From Pseudogemmobacter bohemicus (lineage in GTDB: Bacteria > Pseudomonadota > Alphaproteobacteria > Rhodobacterales > Rhodobacteraceae), in assembly GCF_003290025.1 (NCBI RefSeq), contig NZ_QNHG01000001.1:603942-667941 (forward strand): a stretch of DNA of 64,000 bases. Reading direction: 5' to 3'. The notes under the pieces are model-generated. The model was not told the DNA's origin, made no database searches, and worked only from the letters and a program-made list of their open reading frames with translations. Below, one piece after another: positions 18,622 through 27,214 of this stretch. The position numbers and the translations under genes were made by a program. Position 1 is the stretch's first letter. Each line of letters starts with the position of its first letter.

Positions 18622-18642
18622 AAACGGTCCATCGGACCGTTT
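18622..18642 (+). repeat. palindromic repeat unit, copy C
   Basis: Arms AAACGGTCC (18622-18630) and GGACCGTTT (18634-18642) around ATC. Flanks match copy B at 5609-5633: CGTCGGG before it and a CCTCCTCCA tract after it (18649-18657). The stem differs from copy B by A-to-G on one arm matched by T-to-C on the other, preserving pairing. Confidence 0.75.
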
Positions 18643-18698
18643 CCTGATCCTCCTCCACATCGCGTGGGCGGAAAGCCGCTGGCCATCAGGGTGGAGTT

Positions 18699-18737
18699 GC
18701 CAATGGTTGCGCCACTGGTTCGGGGGCAACCATTGGC
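18699..18737. repeat. inverted repeat, 12-bp arms
   Basis: GCCAATGGTTGC (18699-18710) is repeated in inverted form at 18726-18737, with a 15-nt spacer. It splits the transposase homology between GKPLAIRV and the following GPEYI-like block, so it looks inserted. Confidence 0.75.
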
Positions 18738-18860
18738 GACGGCCCGGAATACATCCGCTCCACGTTGATGATCCGGGCGTCGACGCAGGGCATCGCCCTG
18801 AACCACATCCAGCCCCGCAAGCCGCAGCAGAACGCTTACATCGAGCATTACAACAGGGCT

Positions 18861-18885
18861 CGCCATTGGGCTCGAACCAATGGCG
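18861..18885. repeat. inverted repeat, 9-bp arms, CCATTGG core
   Basis: CGCCATTGG (18861-18869) and CCAATGGCG (18877-18885) with spacer GCTCGAA. It marks the point where recognisable IS3-type homology ends. The arm core CCATTGG/CCAATGG is shared with the 18699-18737 repeat. Confidence 0.7.
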
Positions 18886-19050
18886 CCTTCAATGGCTCGC
18901 TCCTGTTGCGGCGCGCCAGCTTCTGGACGGTGATGGTTTGGCTTCTGGACGAAATTTATCTGTCAGGATCGTTGCGGGGGTGGGGCTCGTCCGCCATATC
19001 CTGACTGCTCCCGACCAGCCCAAGCCGGTCGCAGATCAGCATTCACAGGA

Positions 19051-19419
19051 TCACGGCTCGACATCGTCCCTGGTCACACCCAGCTCTGCCAGTGCAGCCG
19101 GCACGTCCTCGCCGATCACGGCGGTGATCTGGTCCGGGGCCGCTGGCCCGCCGATGCGGATCAGCGCCTGGGCGCGGGCGGCGGCGGTCATGTCTGCACC
19201 CCATTCGGGGGCGGTCAGCGCAGAGACCGCCGCCTCTGGAAACACCGGCGAGACCGGGCCTGATGCGACCGCGTAGCGATTGCCGGCAGCGTCCTGCCAG
19301 ATCGCAGCGCCATAAGTCTGATCGTCAGCCTCGCTGTAGCCAATCACCCGGGCCAGCTGGTTTGCGTCCTGGATCAGGGCGGCGGGGCAAGCGATGGTGA
19401 TGCGGATCTGATCAGGCAT
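19051..19419 (-). CDS. phage-derived hypothetical protein (tail region)
   Basis: 122 aa, apparently intact. It opens with MPDQIRITIACPAALI and contains QLARVIGY and YGAAIWQDAAGNRYAVASGP, a pattern I associate with small proteins near tail or fibre genes in alphaproteobacterial prophages; no enzymatic motif is visible. It overlaps the end of the upstream tail gene by 8 bp, as in compact phage modules. Function unknown; likely a relic of the prophage bounded by the integrase pseudogene. Confidence 0.55.
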   Translation of the reverse strand: MPDQIRITIACPAALIQDANQLARVIGYSEADDQTYGAAIWQDAAGNRYAVASGPVSPVFPEAAVSALTAPEWGADMTAAARAQALIRIGGPAAPDQITAVIGEDVPAALAELGVTRDDVEP

Positions 19420-20741
19420 AGAGACCTCCCCAATATGCGCGGATCCCGGCCTCTTCGGTCGGGCTGAACGCCCCCTGGCGCAGGATCACATCGGCCTGTG
19501 TCGCGCCAACAGCGGACGGGATCAGGGCGTTGGTCGGGTTGGTGACCGTATCGACCGTGACCACGCCGGCAGCGCTGACCCAGGCGCGGCCATAGGTGCC
19601 GGCGGGCGGCGTGACAGACAGGCTGTCGCCGCCATCATTGGACAGGTGCCAGATATTTGGCACCCCTGCCTCGGTCACGTCTTCGCCGGTTGTGACCCGC
19701 TGATAGGGCGTCATGGCAGGGCCTGCCTCGATCTGCCCCCACCCAGAGCTGCAACGTTTTCGAACCCGCCGAGGCCCGGTTGATTACAGGATAGACGCTG
19801 GATACCGCCCCAACCGTCACAGTCCAGGACTGGCGCGCCCAATCGCTGGTGGTCGTAATTACAGGGCTGCGCTGTTCCAGCTCACTCGCGCTGTAGGTGG
19901 CCATCGTAAACGAGGACGGGCCGAATCCGGGGCCAGATCGCACCCATGCCGAAACAGTATAAGTGCCGGGCTGCAAAAAATCGCCGCGCTGCAATGACGC
20001 TGCGCCCAGAGGGCCGAGCGTCAGACGGGCCGCCGTCATGCGGCCATCCGGCGCAATGGCCTGATTATCTGCAACCGTGGTATCGAGATTTTTCGTCCAG
20101 ACCGGCTGGGCGTATTGCTCGCTATAGGTCAGCAGGTTGCGCCGCCCGCCCCGAGGCCAGCGGGCAGTAGCAGGTCGGGCTAGGGCAACCTCCTGACTGG
20201 CATGGTATCCTGCGATCAGCCGCAGGGTCGGGCGGCAGACGAAGCCCGCCGCCGCATTGGTGTTGATCCGCAGCAGGCTGCCCGGGCGGGCGTAAAGGTC
20301 TGCCTCGGTGGCTGCCGGAGGCTCGGTCAGCGTCCCGGCAATGGCTGGCTGTGTCCCCTGCTGGCGCGCCCGCCCGTCACCGCTGACAATCTCCATGTCA
20401 AAGCGGTAAAGGCCCTCGACCGCCGCCGTATGGACAGGCTGATTGGCGGTGCTGATAGTGTATTCTGCGGCAGACAGCTCCGGGCCAAGGGCGCCGTCCT
20501 GAGAGCGATCCGGCACAATCGCAACCTGCTGGCCTGCCGCCGCCACCTGCGCCACCACGCCGGTCGCGGTCTGCCAGAGCCGCGCCTGGGTCGGATCGTA
20601 CCAAAGGCCGCCCAAAGGTCGCCGGGAGCCGCAGTGATCCGCCAGACCCGATGCGTCAGGTGCCGCGTTGGCACAGATAAGGGGGAAGGCGCGACCGGGA
20701 TCAGGGGCCGCGCGCTCCCTTCGCGGTTTCCGATCCGGCAA
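19412..20741 (-). pseudogene. phage tail/receptor-binding protein, frameshifted
   Basis: Two frames read as one protein. The 5' frame (20741 to about 19740) has LWYDPTQARLWQ, VPDRSQDGALGPEL and a jelly-roll carbohydrate-binding-like segment (NLLTYSEQYAQPVW, QPGTYTVSAWVRSG, DWARQSWTVTV, SKTLQLW). At LQLW the frame is lost. Reading one base over gives the expected continuation (QIEAGPAMTPYQRVTTGE), which runs as an open frame from 19714 to 19412. The break is in a G-rich stretch near 19735-19745. Either a real frameshift mutation or a sequencing error; the N-terminus may also be truncated. Confidence 0.65.
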
Positions 20742-20796
20742 CAGGCTGGTGGCATTCCTGATGATGATATCCGGCCGCGGGGAAGTTTTTGAGAAA

Positions 20797-20814
20797 CTGT
20801 CACACTGGGGTTAC
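20797..20814 (+). promoter_or_regulatory. candidate Pho box before pstC
   Basis: CTGTCAC (20797-20803), 4-bp spacer, then GGGTTAC (20808-20814): two 7-mers in the 11-bp Pho-box register. The first is consensus-like, the second matches at 4 of 7 positions. Placement 74 bp before pstC fits PhoB control of the operon that also encodes phoB. Confidence 0.45.
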
Positions 20815-20825
20815 AAAACCGAAGC

Positions 20826-20891
20826 ATGACCACCGCAGAAGGGAGCTGCCCGCTTGAGGGCTTCCCGAAACCCGAACGGACGTGGTCATGA
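20826..20891 (+). CDS. possible 21-residue leader peptide overlapping pstC
   Basis: ATG at 20826 opens a 21-codon frame (MTTAEGSCPLEGFPKPERTW plus one Ser) whose TGA overlaps the pstC ATG as ATGA. The frame spans a partial hairpin (GGGAGCTGCCC/GGGCTTCCC). No good ribosome site precedes it, so it may be chance. Confidence 0.2.
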   Translation: MTTAEGSCPLEGFPKPERTWS

Positions 20892-22348
20892 CGGTCCTGC
20901 CTCTTTTGATGATACTCGCGGTGCTTGCAGCCGCCGGTTTCATCCTCGGTCGCCAGCGTGCGCTGGCACTGGCCGGGGGTGACACGAAAAAACTCCATTC
21001 CCTGCCTGCCTATTATGGCTGGCATGCCGCGATCATGGCCTTTGTACCGGCGTTCTGTGCGCTGATCGTCTGGCTTCTGATCCAGCCCTTCTTTATCGAA
21101 CGCGCCGCGCTGAGCCAGCTGCCGGCGGCGGTGCTGGAAGATTCGACGGCCAGCACGCTTGCCATGGCCGATGTGCGTCGTGTGGCGGCCGGGCTTGATA
21201 CGGCGGTCGCGCAGGGCGCGATGACCGAAGCCGCCATCGAGACGATGGATGCCACCGTCACCGACCTGCGCGGAGAGCTTGGCAAGGTCGGCGTCGCACT
21301 TGGATCGGCGGTCTCGTCCGAAGTGCTGGCGGCAGCGAAGCAATATCGCGAATCGGTGGCCTCGGCCTCGGTCGTCAGGGCTGTCGTGATCATCCTGATC
21401 GCGGTCGCGGCGCTGGCCCGGGCGCTGAAACTCACCGCGCCGGACTTCTGGGCGCGAAACCGCGTCGAGAAGGTGGTGCTCTGGCTTTTGATGCTGGCCT
21501 CGCTGATCGCGATCCTGACCACGGTTGGCATCATCTGGTCGCTGCTGTCGGAAAGCTTCAACTTCTTCAGCCAGTATCCGATCGGCGATTTCTTCTTCGG
21601 TCTGACCTGGAACCCGAAATTCGGCGGTGGCTCGGATCTGGGCTTCATCCCGCTGTTCTGGGGCACCATCTACATCACCATCATCGCGCTGCTGGTCGCG
21701 GTGCCGCTGGGCCTTTTCGCCGCGATCTACCTGGCGGAATATGCCTCGAAGCGCACCCGGGCCTGGGTCAAGCCGATGATCGAGGTGATCGCCGGCATCC
21801 CGACGGTTGTGTACGGCCTTTTCGCGCTGATCACCGTTGGCCCCTTCCTGCGTGACTTCTTCGCCGCACCGATGGGGCTGGGAAACTCGGCCGCCTCGGT
21901 GATGACGGCCGGCATCGTGATCGGTCTTCTGAACATCCCGTTCATCTCGTCTCTTTCTGACGACATCATCAACGCGGTGCCGCAATCGCTGCGCGATGGG
22001 GCCTTTGGCCTTGGCTCGACCAAATCCGAGACCATTCGCCAGGTGGTGCTGCCGGCAGCGCTTCCGGGTGTCGCCGGGGCGATCCTCATGGGCGCCTCGC
22101 GCGCCATCGGTGAGACGATGATCGTGGTGATGGGCGCCGGTGCAGCGGCCAAACTCAGCCTCAACCCGTTTGAAGCCATGACCACAATGACGGTGAAGAT
22201 CGTCGGTCAGCTGACCGGGGATACCGATTTCAACAGCCCTGAAACCCTTGTGGCTTTCGCACTGGGCATGACGCTCTTCGTCATCACGCTTCTTCTGAAC
22301 GTGATGGCCGTCTGGATCGTGCGGAAATACCGGGAGCAATACGAATGA
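20888..22348 (+). CDS. pstC: phosphate ABC transporter permease PstC
   Basis: Inner-membrane subunit of the high-affinity phosphate importer, 486 aa. An N-terminal extension of about 200 residues carries two hydrophobic helices and an Ala-rich coiled region. The MetI-like permease domain follows (WGTIYITIIALLVAVPLGLFAAIYLAEYA, residues about 257-285), with the EAA-type loop DGAFGLGSTKSETIRQVVLPAALPG. The longer, two-part architecture is usual for Rhodobacterales PstC. ATG 20888 is preferred over GTG 20882. It is the first gene of pstCAB-phoU-phoB; the expected pstS is missing upstream, where prophage debris lies instead. Confidence 0.9.
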   Translation: MTVLPLLMILAVLAAAGFILGRQRALALAGGDTKKLHSLPAYYGWHAAIMAFVPAFCALIVWLLIQPFFIERAALSQLPAAVLEDSTASTLAMADVRRVAAGLDTAVAQGAMTEAAIETMDATVTDLRGELGKVGVALGSAVSSEVLAAAKQYRESVASASVVRAVVIILIAVAALARALKLTAPDFWARNRVEKVVLWLLMLASLIAILTTVGIIWSLLSESFNFFSQYPIGDFFFGLTWNPKFGGGSDLGFIPLFWGTIYITIIALLVAVPLGLFAAIYLAEYASKRTRAWVKPMIEVIAGIPTVVYGLFALITVGPFLRDFFAAPMGLGNSAASVMTAGIVIGLLNIPFISSLSDDIINAVPQSLRDGAFGLGSTKSETIRQVVLPAALPGVAGAILMGASRAIGETMIVVMGAGAAAKLSLNPFEAMTTMTVKIVGQLTGDTDFNSPETLVAFALGMTLFVITLLLNVMAVWIVRKYREQYE

Positions 22349-23724
22349 GCGATATTTCCGCAAACGGCCCGGCCTCCGCAGGGAAGCCCAGGGTCTCGAT
22401 CCTTGGCCAGTCGGCCCGGATGAAATCGAGAAACCGCGTCGAGGGCATCTTCAAGACGCTTGGCCTGACGGCGATCCTCTTCAGCCTTGCCATCCTCGCA
22501 CTGATGATCTTCACGATCTTCCGCGATGGCAGCTCGGCCTTCTTCCAGACCAGGGCGGCTTTCCCGATCACGCTTTCGGCCGAAATCATCGACCCCGCCG
22601 GCAATCGCAACCGCGATGACCTGACGAAGCAGACCACGATGACCTATAACAAGGTCCTCAACGAAGCCTTCCTGGCAGCACTCGCGGCCCAGGGGATCAA
22701 AACGGATGATGTTCCGGAAAAGGAAATCACCGCGATGATCTCGAAAGGGGCGGCGGGGGAGATCAGAGCCGATGTGCTCGCCGATCCTTCGCTGGTGGGG
22801 CAGACCATCGAGGCGAATATCGTGCTGGGTGGCCGGATCGACGGTTATATGAAGGGCCGCGTCACCCGTGAAAGCGCCGAGCGCGACTCGAATGTGACGA
22901 TGGGCCAGCTGGATATCGCGGACCGGATGAAAGAGGCCGGGATGCTGGCCACGGTCTGGAACTGGGATTTCATCACCAATACCGACAGCTCGGATACCCG
23001 TCCCGAGACCGCCGGTCTGGGCGTCGCGATCCTTGGCTCGGCCTATATGATGTTCCTTGTGCTGATCATGTGTGTGCCGGTTGGCGTGGCCGCCTCGATC
23101 TACCTGGAAGAGTTTGCGCCCAAGAACAAATGGACCGACCTGATCGAGGTGAATATCGCGAACCTCGCCGCCGTGCCGTCGATTGTGTACGGGATCCTCG
23201 GCCTTGCGATCTTCATCAATATTCTCGGCGGCCAGATGGGCGTCGAGGCGCTGAAGATGTCGGCCTCCCTGGTCGGTGCGCTGGTTCTGTCGCTGCAAAC
23301 GCTGCCGACCATCATCATCGCGACCCGTTCGGCGATCCGCGCGGTGCCGCCCTCGATCCGCGATGCGGCGCTTGGGATCGGTGCCTCGAAAATGCAGACC
23401 GTGTTCCACCATGTGCTGCCGCTGGCGATGCCGGGCATTCTGACCGGCACCATTCTGGGCCTCGCCTCGGCTCTGGGGGAAACTGCGCCCCTGCTGCTGA
23501 TCGGCATGGTGGCTTTCGTGGCCAATTATCCGGCCGCGCCCTGGGATGGCGGTTTCTCGGATCCGGCGACCGCGCTGCCGGTTCAGGTCTATTCCTGGGC
23601 CTCGCGCTCGGACCCGGCCTTTATTGAACGCTCAAACGGTGCCATCATCGTCCTTCTGGTCTTCCTTCTCATCATGAACGTCACGGCCATCATCCTGCGC
23701 CGTCGGTTCGAGCGCCGCTGGTAA
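22345..23724 (+). CDS. pstA: phosphate ABC transporter permease PstA
   Basis: Second permease subunit, 459 aa, with ATGA overlap to pstC. One N-terminal membrane helix ([18 protein letters not shown]), a large hydrophilic insert (about 70-225), then the permease domain with [29 protein letters not shown] and the EAA loop [26 protein letters not shown]. The insert is larger than in enterobacterial PstA but usual in this group. Works with PstC and PstB. Confidence 0.9.
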   Translation: MSDISANGPASAGKPRVSILGQSARMKSRNRVEGIFKTLGLTAILFSLAILALMIFTIFRDGSSAFFQTRAAFPITLSAEIIDPAGNRNRDDLTKQTTMTYNKVLNEAFLAALAAQGIKTDDVPEKEITAMISKGAAGEIRADVLADPSLVGQTIEANIVLGGRIDGYMKGRVTRESAERDSNVTMGQLDIADRMKEAGMLATVWNWDFITNTDSSDTRPETAGLGVAILGSAYMMFLVLIMCVPVGVAASIYLEEFAPKNKWTDLIEVNIANLAAVPSIVYGILGLAIFINILGGQMGVEALKMSASLVGALVLSLQTLPTIIIATRSAIRAVPPSIRDAALGIGASKMQTVFHHVLPLAMPGILTGTILGLASALGETAPLLLIGMVAFVANYPAAPWDGGFSDPATALPVQVYSWASRSDPAFIERSNGAIIVLLVFLLIMNVTAIILRRRFERRW

Positions 23725-23747
23725 GCAGCGAACAGGCAAAGCGAGTT

Positions 23748-24551
23748 ATGAACATGAACGATATGCGAATTGCTGATCGTGCCGTCGACACCCACGGCAT
23801 CCGGATCAAAGCCAGCGCGGTGCAGGTCTATTATGGCGAGAGCCATGCCATCAAGGATGTCTCGGTCGACATCCTCGACAAGGCGGTCACCGCTTTCATC
23901 GGGCCGTCGGGCTGCGGGAAATCGACCTTCCTGCGCACGCTGAACCGGATGAATGACACGATCCCGATCTGTAAGGTCCAGGGCAGCATCCTGCTGGATG
24001 GCGAGAATATCTATGACAAGCGGGTCGACCCGGTGCAGCTGCGCGCCAAGGTCGGCATGGTGTTCCAGAAGCCGAACCCCTTCCCGAAATCGATCTATGA
24101 CAATGTGGCTTATGGCCCGCGCATCCATGGCCTGACCCGCTCGAAGGCGGAACTCGACGGGATCGTGGAATCGAGCCTCCGGAAGGCCGCGCTCTGGAAT
24201 GAGGTCAAGGACCGCCTTCATGCCCCGGGCACCGGGCTTTCCGGTGGTCAGCAGCAGCGTCTGTGCATCGCCCGCGCCGTGGCGACCTCGCCGGAAGTGC
24301 TGTTGATGGATGAACCCTGTTCGGCGCTTGACCCGATTGCCACCGCGCAGGTGGAGGAGCTGATCGACGAGCTGCGCTCGAACTTTTCGGTGGTGATCGT
24401 GACCCACTCGATGCAGCAGGCCGCCCGCGTCAGCCAGAAAACCGCTTTCTTCCACCTCGGCAACCTGGTGGAATATGGTGAGACCTCGCAGATTTTCACC
24501 AACCCGAAAGATCCGCGCACCGAATCCTATATCACCGGCCGCATCGGCTGA
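23748..24551 (+). CDS. pstB: phosphate ABC transporter ATP-binding protein PstB
   Basis: ATPase of the phosphate importer, 267 aa. Walker [10 protein letters not shown] (about residues 49-57), Q-loop VFQKPNPFP, signature LSGGQQQR, Walker B VLLMDEP and switch histidine in [21 protein letters not shown] and LRTLNRMND are diagnostic PstB segments. It starts 23 nt after pstA; ATG 23754 is an alternative. Confidence 0.95.
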   Translation: MNMNDMRIADRAVDTHGIRIKASAVQVYYGESHAIKDVSVDILDKAVTAFIGPSGCGKSTFLRTLNRMNDTIPICKVQGSILLDGENIYDKRVDPVQLRAKVGMVFQKPNPFPKSIYDNVAYGPRIHGLTRSKAELDGIVESSLRKAALWNEVKDRLHAPGTGLSGGQQQRLCIARAVATSPEVLLMDEPCSALDPIATAQVEELIDELRSNFSVVIVTHSMQQAARVSQKTAFFHLGNLVEYGETSQIFTNPKDPRTESYITGRIG

Positions 24552-24565
24552 CGGGAGAAGAGACC

Positions 24566-25267
24566 ATGCAAGACAGTCACATCGTTTCTTCTTTCGACCG
24601 CGATCTGGAAGGCGTTCAGGCCCAGGTGATGAAGATGGGCGGTCTGGTCGAGAAGGCGCTTCTCGACGCGGCCGAGGCGCTTGAACTGCGTGACGAGGCG
24701 CTGGCGGGCAAAGTGCGCGCCGCGGATCAGGCGATCGACGGGCTGGAAGAGATGATCCAGACCGAATGCGCCCGCATCATCGCACAGCGCGCGCCGACGG
24801 CCTCGGATCTGCGCACCGTGCTGACGGTGATGCGGCTTGCAACCGCGCTGGAGCGTTCGGGCGATTACGCGAAGAACCTCGCCAAGCGCAGCCTCGTGCT
24901 GATGGGTATGGCGCCGGTCGGCACCGCCACCGGCACCGTGCGGCGGATGGCGAAGCTGGTGGTGCAGCAAATGTCGGATGCGCTGGATGCCTATATCGCC
25001 CGCGATGCGGTGCGCGCGCGCGAAATCCGCGCCCGCGATCAGGAAATCGACCAGATGTATTCCGGTCTCTTCCGCCAGCTTCTGACCTATATGCTGGAGG
25101 ATCCGCGCACGATCACCGCCTGTATGCATTTGCATTTCATCGCGAAAAACATCGAACGCGTCGGCGATCACGCCACCGGCATTGCCGAGCAGGTGATCTA
25201 TCTGGTCGAGGGAGAACTGCCCTCGGATGACCGCCCGAAACATGATGCCGTGTCCGAATCGATCTGA
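24566..25267 (+). CDS. phoU: phosphate signalling protein PhoU
   Basis: Negative modulator linking the Pst transporter to the PhoR/PhoB system. 233 aa with two three-helix PhoU repeats; metal-site-type motifs appear in each half (ALERSGDYAKNLAKRS and NIERVGDHATGIAEQ). It lies 14 nt after pstB and before phoB, the canonical order. No phoR is next to phoB in this window. Confidence 0.94.
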   Translation: MQDSHIVSSFDRDLEGVQAQVMKMGGLVEKALLDAAEALELRDEALAGKVRAADQAIDGLEEMIQTECARIIAQRAPTASDLRTVLTVMRLATALERSGDYAKNLAKRSLVLMGMAPVGTATGTVRRMAKLVVQQMSDALDAYIARDAVRAREIRARDQEIDQMYSGLFRQLLTYMLEDPRTITACMHLHFIAKNIERVGDHATGIAEQVIYLVEGELPSDDRPKHDAVSESI

Positions 25268-25292
25268 TCCGCGCGGGTTGAAGGAGTAAATG

Positions 25293-25985
25293 ATGGCACA
25301 GGACGGCAGACCGACCGTGCTCCTGGTCGAGGACGAGCCCGCGCAGCGGGAGGTCCTCGCCTATAATCTCGACGCCGAAGGGTTCCGGGTGGTGCCGGCC
25401 GATAATGGGGAGGATGCGCTGATCCTTGTCGAGGAAGAGGCGCCCGATATCATCATCCTCGACTGGATGATGCCGAAGCTTTCCGGCATCGAAGTGTGCC
25501 GGCGGCTGAAGATGCGGCCCGAGACCCGCGCGACCCCGATCATCATGCTTTCGGCCCGGGCCGAAGAGGTGGACCGGATCCGGGGCCTCGAGACCGGGGC
25601 GGATGATTATGTCATCAAGCCCTATTCGGTGCTGGAGCTGATGGCCCGCACCCGTGCACAGCTGCGCCGGGTCAGGCCCTCGACCGCCGGGGTGGTGCTT
25701 GAGTTCGGCGATATCCGGCTCGATCCCGAGACGCATCGGGTCTACCGCTCGGATAAGGTGCTGAAGCTGGGGCCGACCGAGTTCCGTCTTCTGACGACGC
25801 TGATGGAGAAGCCGGGCCGGGTCTGGTCGCGCGAGCAGCTTCTGGACCGGGTCTGGGGGCGTGACATCTATGTCGATACGCGGACGGTCGATGTGCATGT
25901 CGGGCGGCTGAGAAAGTCGCTGATGCAGTTTGGCGGCGATGATCCGGTCAGGACGGTGCGGGGCGCGGGCTACGCCCTCGGCTGA
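25293..25985 (+). CDS. phoB: phosphate regulon response regulator PhoB
   Basis: OmpR-type transcription factor, 230 aa. Receiver domain: VEDEP acidic cluster, phospho-aspartate in IIILDWMMPKLSG, SARAEE and IKPYS. C-terminal winged helix: LKLGPTEFRLLTTLMEKPGRVWSREQLLDRVWG, DTRTVDVHVGRLRKSL, VRTVRGAGYALG. ATG 25293 is six bases after AAGGAG (25281-25286); ATG 25290 is also in frame. Probably activates this operon through the candidate Pho box at 20797. A terminator follows. Confidence 0.94.
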   Translation: MAQDGRPTVLLVEDEPAQREVLAYNLDAEGFRVVPADNGEDALILVEEEAPDIIILDWMMPKLSGIEVCRRLKMRPETRATPIIMLSARAEEVDRIRGLETGADDYVIKPYSVLELMARTRAQLRRVRPSTAGVVLEFGDIRLDPETHRVYRSDKVLKLGPTEFRLLTTLMEKPGRVWSREQLLDRVWGRDIYVDTRTVDVHVGRLRKSLMQFGGDDPVRTVRGAGYALG

Positions 25986-26013
25986 GGGGGGGGGCGCCCC
26001 TTCGGGGCGCTTC

Positions 26014-26035
26014 AGCCTCCGGCGGGCGTGTTTTG
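26014..26035. repeat. dispersed intergenic motif, GCCTCCGGCGGG type
   Basis: GCCTCCGGCGGGCGTGTTTT lies 29 bp after the phoB stop, directly behind a small GCGCCCC-TTC-GGGGCGC hairpin (25994-26010). Confidence 0.55.
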
Positions 26036-26051
26036 CCGGATTGAAATCGGG

Positions 26052-26086
26052 AAGGGCCCGCTGGTGGATCGGCGGGCCCTTTTCTC
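26052..26086 (+). terminator. rho-independent terminator after phoB
   Basis: Ten-bp stem AAGGGCCCGC (26052-26061) with its complement at 26072-26081, loop of 10 nt, followed by TTCTCTC. It lies between convergent phoB and choV and could terminate both. Confidence 0.8.
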
Positions 26087-26110
26087 TCGGGGTGTCTCTG
26101 GCAGGGAGCG

Positions 26111-26146
26111 GATGCCTCCGGCGGGAGTATTTTCGTCAAGAGGAAG
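26111..26146. repeat. dispersed intergenic motif, GCCTCCGGCGGG type
   Basis: GATGCCTCCGGCGGGAGTATTTT followed by CGTCAAGAGGAAGG (26111-26146; given here in two parts) lies 30 bp from the choV stop. It is almost identical to the copy at 49620-49656 read on the other strand. Confidence 0.6.
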
Positions 26147-26176
26147 GGGCGGGGCTGCGGGAAGGGGTTGTTTGGC

Positions 26177-27214
26177 TCAGTCGCGCGGGTTGAGGAGTTT
26201 GCCGAGCACCGCATTGGCGTGGATTGTGCCGAGGCGTGCGCCGTTTTCCACCACGGCGAGCGTGCCGGTGCCGCCGGCTATCGCCTCCATCACCTCGCGC
26301 ACCGGCATTTCGGGATGGATCTCGCGGCCGGCAGGGGGCGGCGGTGTGGTGCCGGTCTCCATCACGTCGCGCGCGGTCAGCACAGCAAGCGGGTTCATAT
26401 GCGCCACGAAATCGGCGACGTAATCCGAAACCGGATTGGCGATGATTTCCCGCGCGGTGCCGCATTGCACGATGCGCCCGCCCTCCATCAGCGCGATGCG
26501 GTTGCCGAGTTTGAAGGCCTCATCAAGATCGTGGCTGACGAAGATGATCGTGCGTTTGAGCCGTGCCTGGAGATCGAGGAGTTCGTCCTGGAGATGGGCG
26601 CGGATCAGCGGGTCGAGCGCCGAGAAAGGCTCGTCCATCAGGAGGATCGGGGCTTCGGTGACAAAGGCGCGGGCGAGACCGACGCGTTGCTGCATGCCGC
26701 CGGAAAGCTCTCCGACCTTGCGCTCGGCCCATTGGCTGAGATTGACCAGTTTCAGCTGGCGGTCGACCCGTTCGCGCCGCGCGTCGGCGGAGAGGCCAGC
26801 GAGTTCAAGGCCCAGGCCGACATTGTCCCTGACCGTGCGCCAGGGCAGCAGCCCGAATTGCTGGAACACCATGGCGATGCGGCTGGCGCGCAAGGCCCGC
26901 AGCCCCTCGGCGCTGGCTTTGGTGACCGAGACCATCCTGTCGCCGTCATGGACGCGCACCTCGCCCCGCACCACCGGGTTCAGCGCGTTGACGCCGCGCA
27001 GAAGCGTCGACTTGCCAGAGCCGGAAAGGCCCATCAGGACAAGGATCTCGCCCTCGGCCACGCTGAGCGTGCAGTCATGGACGCCCAGCACCTGGCCGGT
27101 GCGGGTCTGGACCTCGGCGCGGGTCATGCCCTCATCCATCAAAGGCAAAGCGCGGTCGGGATGTTCGCCGAAGACGATGGAGACGCGGTCGAATTCTACA
27201 GCATTTCTGGTCAT
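26177..27214 (-). CDS. choV: choline/betaine ABC transporter ATP-binding protein
   Basis: ATPase of a ProVWX/ChoVWX-type osmolyte importer, 345 aa. Walker A GLSGSGKST, Q-loop VFQQFGLLPWRTV, signature ELSGGMQQRVGLARA, Walker B ILLMDEPFSALD, switch FVSHDLDEA. The C-terminal 80 residues resemble a CBS-type sensing extension, as in ProV-like ATPases. Its start overlaps the choW stop (ATGA). Linkage to choX and betIBA supports choline as substrate. Confidence 0.9.
   Translation of the reverse strand: MTRNAVEFDRVSIVFGEHPDRALPLMDEGMTRAEVQTRTGQVLGVHDCTLSVAEGEILVLMGLSGSGKSTLLRGVNALNPVVRGEVRVHDGDRMVSVTKASAEGLRALRASRIAMVFQQFGLLPWRTVRDNVGLGLELAGLSADARRERVDRQLKLVNLSQWAERKVGELSGGMQQRVGLARAFVTEAPILLMDEPFSALDPLIRAHLQDELLDLQARLKRTIIFVSHDLDEAFKLGNRIALMEGGRIVQCGTAREIIANPVSDYVADFVAHMNPLAVLTARDVMETGTTPPPPAGREIHPEMPVREVMEAIAGGTGTLAVVENGARLGTIHANAVLGKLLNPRD

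Larger units (their letters stand above)
17905..18885 (+). pseudogene. IS3-family transposase remnant (OrfA/OrfB, several frameshifts)
   Basis: OrfA begins at ATG 17951 with RKSRFTEPQIMAVLRQAE and then degenerates. OrfB pieces follow: AVATKGVGIALACRAFGVSE, then a stop at 18241, NLRIKPRRRISRDKPEELSV, SMDVMADRLADGRQF, GKPLAIRV and QGIALNHIQPRKPQQNAYIE. These are blocks of an IS3-family DDE integrase. Three palindromic inserts (18622-18642, 18699-18737, 18861-18885) interrupt or end the homology. The upstream untranslated part starts close to 17905, directly after truncated integrase sequence. Confidence 0.75.

Noticed and set aside
20327-22363. 678-codon minus-strand open frame over pstC
   Set aside because: Same pattern: antisense to pstC, charged repetitive composition, no motifs. 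Only its far part coincides with the phage tail gene in another frame.
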